Positions 1 through 17,500 of a DNA stretch of 17,500 bases are shown in pieces. A program made the translations under genes and the position numbers. The DNA is taken from positions 47,501 to 65,000 of the forward strand of contig KV908685.1 of NCBI GenBank assembly GCA_002005505.1, read 5' to 3'. The notes under the pieces are model-generated. The model was not told where the DNA came from, made no database searches, and saw only the letters and a list, made by a program, of their open reading frames with translations. Source of the DNA: Botryococcus braunii. Lineage: Eukaryota; Chlorophyta; Trebouxiophyceae. Numbering within the stretch: position 1 is the first letter of the stretch; every line of letters begins with the position of its first letter.

Positions 1-2
1 AC

Positions 3-783
3 CTTGGCAACATCAAGAGACAGAAAAAGGAGGCGGGAGCGCTGAGCCTTAGTGGGGCGCGCAAACCACCGCACATAAGTACATAGCTGGGGATCAGCAG
101 GGGCTAACCGTGGGGAGACATGGAGAGAGGCCACAGGGAGGGTATTGGCCTGCCTAATGAGAGCTAAAAAGGTATCCTTATCAACGGGCTGCGGGCGCTG
201 ACAATCAGCCGCATAAGGGTAACCTAAGCGGCGAAGGGCAGCGATAAAAGAACCCGCCCAGGACGGGGAACGAGGCGTTACGCCATAGTAGCATGAGTCC
301 CTATGAATACGTGCATACAAGTGGTCGGCTGGGAGATCCACCAGAGAGTTCCAAAAGGTGACCACACGCTTGAACCAGATATGATGAAGGGGCCAAACGC
401 CAACCTCAGCAAGGAGCACATCGGTGCGGACCATTTGACGAACCCCAAGGATCATCCGTAACATAGTAAGAAAATCATTTTCTAAATTCTTAGCGGAGGG
501 CCGAGTGGAAGATGGGGAAAACACCCGGAGACCCCAAACCTCACACCCATATGAGCAGGCAGGCACCACACATGCTAAGAAGAGACGCAAGAGAATACCG
601 ATCGAGGTGGCACATTTGAGGTTACCATAACGCGTGCTAATAGTAGACCAGGCCCCCCACATCTTACCACGTAAATGGCCAAAGGTGGCCCCAATGCCTG
701 AAGCCGTAGAAAGCATGACACCTAAATGACGAGCCTGGGTCACCTGAGGCAGGGGTTGACCCTCATACAGCACGGGAGGGGGG
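3..783 (-). pseudogene. LINE ORF C-terminal region, frameshifted from RT
   Basis: About 260 codons without a stop in the frame next to the RT segment, reaching the left edge. The sequence directly after the homopolymer shift reads [11 protein letters not shown] followed by RHLGVML, the typical thumb/connection block that follows the RT in LINEs. Further on are [21 protein letters not shown] and [12 protein letters not shown], typical of the region between the RT and the C-terminus of LINE proteins. No zinc knuckle or RNase H motif is visible before the edge. The open frame over 780 nt and its homology-like continuation of the RT support a single ancestral ORF broken by a one-base change. Confidence 0.85.
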
Positions 784-2146
784 GCGTCCTTCGAGGGGGG
801 AAGACCATGGCATGGCACTTAGGAACACGCACCCGCATACGTGCGGACTGGCACCACTCTGAAGCAGCGGGGAGAAGGTGAGCCTGCAACTCCTCCAGGG
901 ACTTGGCCTGGAGTGTATAGTCATCAGCATAACCTTGAATAGGGACACAACGACCATCCCGGGTGGCGGGTCCCACACCCGGACACCGAGCTTCAATATA
1001 ACGAATCAGACCATCCGAATAAAGACCAAACAGAGTAGGACTTATAGGGGACCCTTGGAGGATACCGACCTGAGGCTTCAGGAGCTCCCCAGAGGTGCCC
1101 CCTACACATAAAGTGACTTGGGCATCTTCATATAAAGATTTAACAGCAGCCAAGAATTGGTCCGGTACCCCCACCCGAGTTAAGGCCTCCCAAAGAAGTG
1201 GGCGAGGAACCCGATCATAGGCTTTACTTAAATCTAAAGAGCATAAGAATAAGGGGTGATCTTTGGTAGCAAGGTCAATGAAGTGTTGGATCGCAAAAAG
1301 CTGATGCAATGTGGAGAAGCCCGGGCGGAACCCCGTTTGGGCCTGACAGCGCAACCCCTTGGATTCCACGTGCCGAATAAGCCTAGTGTTCAACAGGGTG
1401 GCGTACAGCCGCATGAAGGGTTCAGGGACAGCAAGAGGGCGGTAATTCGCCGGATCCAGAGCGTCCTTTGCCCCTGGTTTGAACACGGGGACCACCCGGG
1501 ACACATTGAAATGAGGGGGAATTGTCCCCGCCTGAAACATAGCATTGACAATGGTTAACAGAATCGGTGCCAGGATATGGGGGTCCTGTCGGCCAGTTTG
1601 GGGGTCCGGGGGGCGTTGGGCAAACCGAAGAAATTCAGAGGGAAAACCCTGAAACCCAACACTCCTCCCTGTGTGCAAGGCACTAAGAGCATCCTCCATT
1701 TCCTGTAAGGTGAAGGGTTGGTTAAGCGATACGTCGGGTACGAGGGTGGTCGGATATGCCACTTCCGACAAGGGCATAAGGGGTTCGTCCGGGGTGTCAA
1801 TATCCCCCCGAGTGAACTCAGACATGAAAGTGTTCCAAACCTCATGGTCATGTAAGGGCAAGGTCAAAGAAGGGGGATGGCCACGGAAGGTCCGCCAAAA
1901 CTGACGAGGGCAGGTATGAAAGAGAGCAACACACTCTTCTAACTGGTACATGAGCCACGCCCGTTTACGGGATCGCACATAAGAGTGGTAGTGCCGCTCG
2001 AGTCCACGTACCAAGGGGGCAGAAAACCCGTGGAGGCGACCAGCCCGCCGCCAGTCCCGCTTGAGTCTAACACATTCCTGGTCATAAAACGGCTGATGGG
2101 GGCGAGTCCTAGCCTGAGAACCTAACCGAACAGTATGCAGCCGCAT
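740..2146 (-). pseudogene. LINE reverse transcriptase domain
   Basis: 468-residue frame with the ordered RT blocks of non-LTR elements: [11 protein letters not shown] (217-227), NYRPLAV (234-240), [10 protein letters not shown] (270-279), [11 protein letters not shown] with the first catalytic Asp (303-313), [10 protein letters not shown] (364-373), GYADD with the catalytic Asp pair (405-409) and KCHAMVF (443-449). The frame is continuous with the endonuclease segment upstream apart from the TAA at 2171. The last residues after PPRRTPP are out of frame: the real protein continues in the adjacent frame after the C-run (G7 on the plus strand at 778-784). All catalytic residues of the RT core look intact, so decay may be recent, but the copy as read cannot make the full protein. 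Confidence 0.93.
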
Positions 2147-2170
2147 GTCTGCAGCGTGAGCAGCATCGCC

Positions 2171-3013
2171 TTAAACCCCGGATAAGGTATGTAGCGCTTG
2201 CTCCACATGCCCAGCCAACGCTAAGTCAGCACAACGACCCAAGGCGGGAGCAAGCTCCAAGTGACGCACATAATCTACACGACAACCCCCTTTCCAATGG
2301 ACTTGTCGCAGGGGCAACCCAAAATGCGAACTGTCAGAAATAGCAGCACAACGCATGGGTAAGGCAAAGGAGGTGGTGATATTATAATGGTCAGAACCCT
2401 TCAACTCAGTGGCGACCGTAACAGACTGGATACAGGCATGGAGAGACGAGGAAACCAAAATATGGTCTGGCCTAGTCGCAGAGGTACGGGCGGTGGCCCT
2501 ATAGGTGGGAGGAGCATGCAAGTCACCTGAGACACAGCCTGTACAAATAACTAACGCAGTCTGGTCAGCCAATTTGACAAGTTGGCGGCCACTAGGATCT
2601 TGACCACAGAAGCGGCCTAAATCGGCCGAAGAAGATGTGGAAACAGATGCAATGTGTCCATTGAAGTCACCCCCCACAAAGACACAACCGTCCAGGGATG
2701 ACAAAACACCATAGAGCTCATTGTAACGAGCGGCGAGAGGGACAGGCTGAAGTAACGGAGACCCAGAGGGGGGGATATAGACATTGCCCAAGTAGACGGG
2801 GGGATGGGTGCCATGCATGAACCGTAAAGATACCCAGAGTGAGGAGGACGTGTGTGCCCACAGCTGAGCACTATATAATGAACTAACCTTAACTGCAATA
2901 AGCAAACCATAGCCTTTCTTTTCATGAGAAACCTCAGGTGGAGAACAAAAAAGCTGATAGCCCCTGAAAAGGTTGGGGTCAATGTATTTCTGTTGTGTCT
3001 CTGGAGGAAGCAT
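2171..3013 (-). pseudogene. LINE endonuclease domain (APE-like), N-terminally truncated
   Basis: The 280-residue reading frame is an exonuclease-endonuclease-phosphatase fold of the type that nicks target DNA for target-primed reverse transcription. Visible motifs are GNVYIPP (residues 77-83), GGDFNGHI (114-121, catalytic Asp/Asn), RPDHILVS (181-188) and GSDHYNI (206-212, catalytic Asp-His). The usual N-terminal motif with a catalytic Asn and the QET block (about 35 residues) is absent or degenerate, so the domain cannot be complete. It ends at TAA 2171-2173, after which the same frame continues for eight codons into the reverse transcriptase segment. The stop is therefore a lesion inside one ancestral ORF and not a natural boundary. 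Confidence 0.88.
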
Positions 3014-3340
3014 AATGTGCGGTTATAGCCTAACTAGGACATGCGTCACTTCCTGTTTTGAAATGCCGGCAACTACGTATGCAACTACGTATTTGGCGGC
3101 TTTATCCAAGACAACTATGGACATACTCGTTCTTTCTCTAGTTCTGGTACGAGTCTCTCATGTGCATGTATCATTCATTGTATTGCCGTCCTCTTCAGCC
3201 CTCGTGGCTGGTCCGGAGGGATGATCCTGGATGTGATATTCCTTCCTTCCTCACTGTACACGTATGACTGACCAGAACAGTAACCCCATTTCATTCATCC
3301 CCCGCAGCTCCCCCTTTGGAGACCCTGCTTAGGGTCCTTT

Positions 3341-3419
3341 GAAAGGAAAGGAAAGGAAAGGAAAGGAAAGGAAAGGAAAGGAAAGGAAAGGAAAGGAAAG
3401 GAAAGGAAAGGAAAGGAAA
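3341..3419. repeat. Pentanucleotide satellite (GAAAG)n
   Basis: About 16 perfect copies of a 5-bp unit. All-purine on the plus strand, all-pyrimidine on the minus strand. It lies about 330 bp upstream of the truncated LINE 5' end in the LINE's orientation. Confidence 0.97.
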
Positions 3420-3487
3420 TACATCCGGAAGGAGTGACTTAACTAGGTCAGCGAACAGTTGTGCGGGGGACACACTCCCATTGTACA

Positions 3488-3522
3488 CATGATGTAAAAA
3501 GTAATGAACTTTTTACATCATG
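3488..3522. repeat. Perfect 15-bp hairpin with 5-nt loop
   Basis: Arms at 3488-3502 and 3508-3522 are exact reverse complements (CATGATGTAAAAAGT), separated by AATGA. No gene is adjacent. It could be a remnant of a small inverted-repeat element or a structured 3' end of an RNA. There is no coding or promoter context to decide. Confidence 0.85.
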
Positions 3523-3638
3523 AATTGAAAGTGAAGCATATCCAAAGCGCAAACCATGTGGAATATATCATGATGAAATATCTGTGCTTTCATGCTGTCA
3601 TCAGTCGGCAGTGTGGTGGACCAATTTGGCCTTATGGC

Positions 3639-3696
3639 ATAACTTGCAAAACATGCACATAACTTGCAATCGACTAATCCTCTATATAACTTGCAA
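3639..3696 (+). repeat. Three direct copies of ATAACTTGCAA
   Basis: Exact 11-mers start at 3639, 3659 and 3686. A degenerate fourth (ATAACTCATGCAA) begins at 3742. Spacing is 20 and 27 bp, so this is a short degenerate tandem array. Confidence 0.75.
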
Positions 3697-4662
3697 TCCA
3701 CGAATCCCTGACACAAAGCTTATCCGCATGAGTCATGAGGCATAACTCATGCAATCCAATCTAGCATTCTAGGGTTTGAAAACACGCGTGCGAGAACCAC
3801 GTGTCGGCAAATACTTACAGTGTACACATTAATACATTCGTATCTCTCAATATTTAAGGCTTGGACTTGCGGGAAGTCTCTCCTTCCTCTCCTCCTGGTG
3901 CAATTTGGTGTTGTCCTGTCCCACATAACGGGTCTAAGCATCAGTTAAAAAATATATCCACTCTCAAACTCTTTATTTTTAACACTCGAAACCTGATATA
4001 AGCTTTTAATTACCACAATGGCTATTAATGTACTTTTGGTGCACATTTGCGCAATCGAATAGGCACAGTATGAACATACTTCTGTCAGGAATGACCAAAA
4101 CAAATCTATTTAAGTACTTGCTATATCAAATTCCAAATACCACAGGTCCGCAAAGGTATAGCAGTAACTTAAATCTGGCCTCAAATGTTCTAAGAGCGCG
4201 TAGATAATCGAGTCTGTGACATTCGCACGTGTCATAATCGTGGGGATACTACACGTCACCCGGTTGAAGAGATACACCAGCAGGCCCGCACATGTACGGC
4301 TGCAGCTTCTGCAAAAGCGGGACTTCTCTTATTAGCTTATGAGCTAGCCCGTACGCATACGTCCAGTACATACCGCCCATTGGATTCCAGTCCGAGCCCA
4401 TGGAGGGAGATTCGGTGTCATGCAAGGATGTTGGAAAAGCATTATTGAGTTCAGGAAGTATTAACGACATCACTCTCCTTTGCAACGAAGCTATCCAATC
4501 ACCATTACAAACGTCTGTGGCCTCGCTTGCAAGCGCTCTCCTTCCCCTCCCCCCTCCCTTTCCCTGCCGCCAGATCCCTCTCCCCCCCGCCCCCCGCACT
4601 TTCTCATTTTCCACTCCCCGTCTTCTCTGGGATCCCCCCGTGCGCAGGCGCGCACAGTGCCA

Positions 4663-17500
<12,838 letters not shown>

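Larger units (their letters stand above)
1..3013 (-). mobile_element. LINE-type non-LTR retrotransposon, 5'-truncated and decayed
   Basis: Minus-strand coding in the order apurinic-type endonuclease, reverse transcriptase, C-terminal region, as in single-ORF (ORF2-type) LINEs. The endonuclease and RT segments are in the same frame, separated by one TAA at 2171-2173. A shift in the 7-G run at 778-784 moves the C-terminal part to another frame, which stays open to the left edge. The 5' side ends near 3013: the first endonuclease motifs are missing and an in-frame TAA lies four codons before the first ATG, so the copy appears 5'-truncated, as is usual for LINEs. The 3' end and any tail lie outside the window. 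The clade cannot be assigned from sequence reading alone. It has the same orientation as the ATM gene and ends about 1.65 kb downstream of its stop. Confidence 0.92.
3014..4662. other. Intergenic region between LINE and ATM 3' end
   Basis: No recognisable gene on either strand. It has a lower GC content than the ATM exons. It contains the pentanucleotide satellite at 3341-3419, the hairpin at 3488-3522, the ATAACTTGCAA repeats at 3639-3696, an 8-bp inverted repeat (3726-3733 with 3745-3752), and the 3' untranslated region of ATM starting at 4662. A TGTAA on the minus strand (plus 4505-4509), about 155 nt after the ATM stop, could be a green-alga-type polyadenylation signal, but that is speculative. 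The open frame at 4249-4614 (minus, 121 codons) resembles nothing I know and probably lies in the 3' UTR. Confidence 0.6.

Noticed and set aside
4249..4614. 121-codon minus-strand frame just after the ATM stop
   Set aside because: No domain, low-complexity N-terminus, overlaps a similar plus-strand frame, and probably 3' UTR. FATC and stop are clear upstream at 4663.

Overview
The window is nuclear DNA of a eukaryote. It holds one large spliced gene, one decayed LINE-type retrotransposon, and an unusual amount of tandem repeat. The main gene is on the minus strand and is the C-terminal third of ATM/Tel1, the DNA double-strand-break checkpoint kinase. Thirteen exons (positions 17500 down to 4663) join with matching phases at every junction. 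They give 2502 nt of open frame, that is 833 residues and a TGA stop, covering the end of the FAT domain, the whole PI3K-like kinase domain and the FATC tail. The 5' two thirds of the gene lie beyond the right edge. All twelve introns are GT-AG and 500 to 1846 nt long. Exon sequence around IHDPLYRWAL recalls plant ATM more than animal ATM. With GC-rich exons and the LINE, this suggests a green-lineage alga or another plant-like protist, but the species is not determined.

Layout from left to right. 1-3013: APE-endonuclease/reverse-transcriptase LINE on the minus strand, 5'-truncated, with one in-frame stop and one homopolymer frameshift, running off the left edge. 3014-4662: intergenic DNA with a pentanucleotide satellite, a perfect 15-bp hairpin and small direct repeats. 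4663-17500: the ATM gene. Nearly every intron carries its own tandem repeat: (GT)n/(GGGT)n, 69 bp, GAG, (CA)n, (GGGA)n, 28 bp, 23 bp, about 33 bp, (CCTT)n, about 18 bp, 15 bp, GAGTGAGG, (GA)44, (GT)n/(CA)n arms, or 101 bp.

The most interesting signal is the layout of the intron ends. Read in the sense of the gene, the acceptors (all CAG) are preceded by G- or purine-rich sequence and lack a polypyrimidine tract. In about ten of twelve introns a C-rich or CT-rich tract starts within a few bases after a weak donor. This is the reverse of the usual arrangement. It would allow the C-rich start and G-rich end of each intron to pair and bring the splice sites together. Other points of note are a perfect 30-bp palindrome in intron 3, a decayed copy of the start of exon 2, and an AT-rich island in intron 1 with a short ORF that looks tail-anchored.
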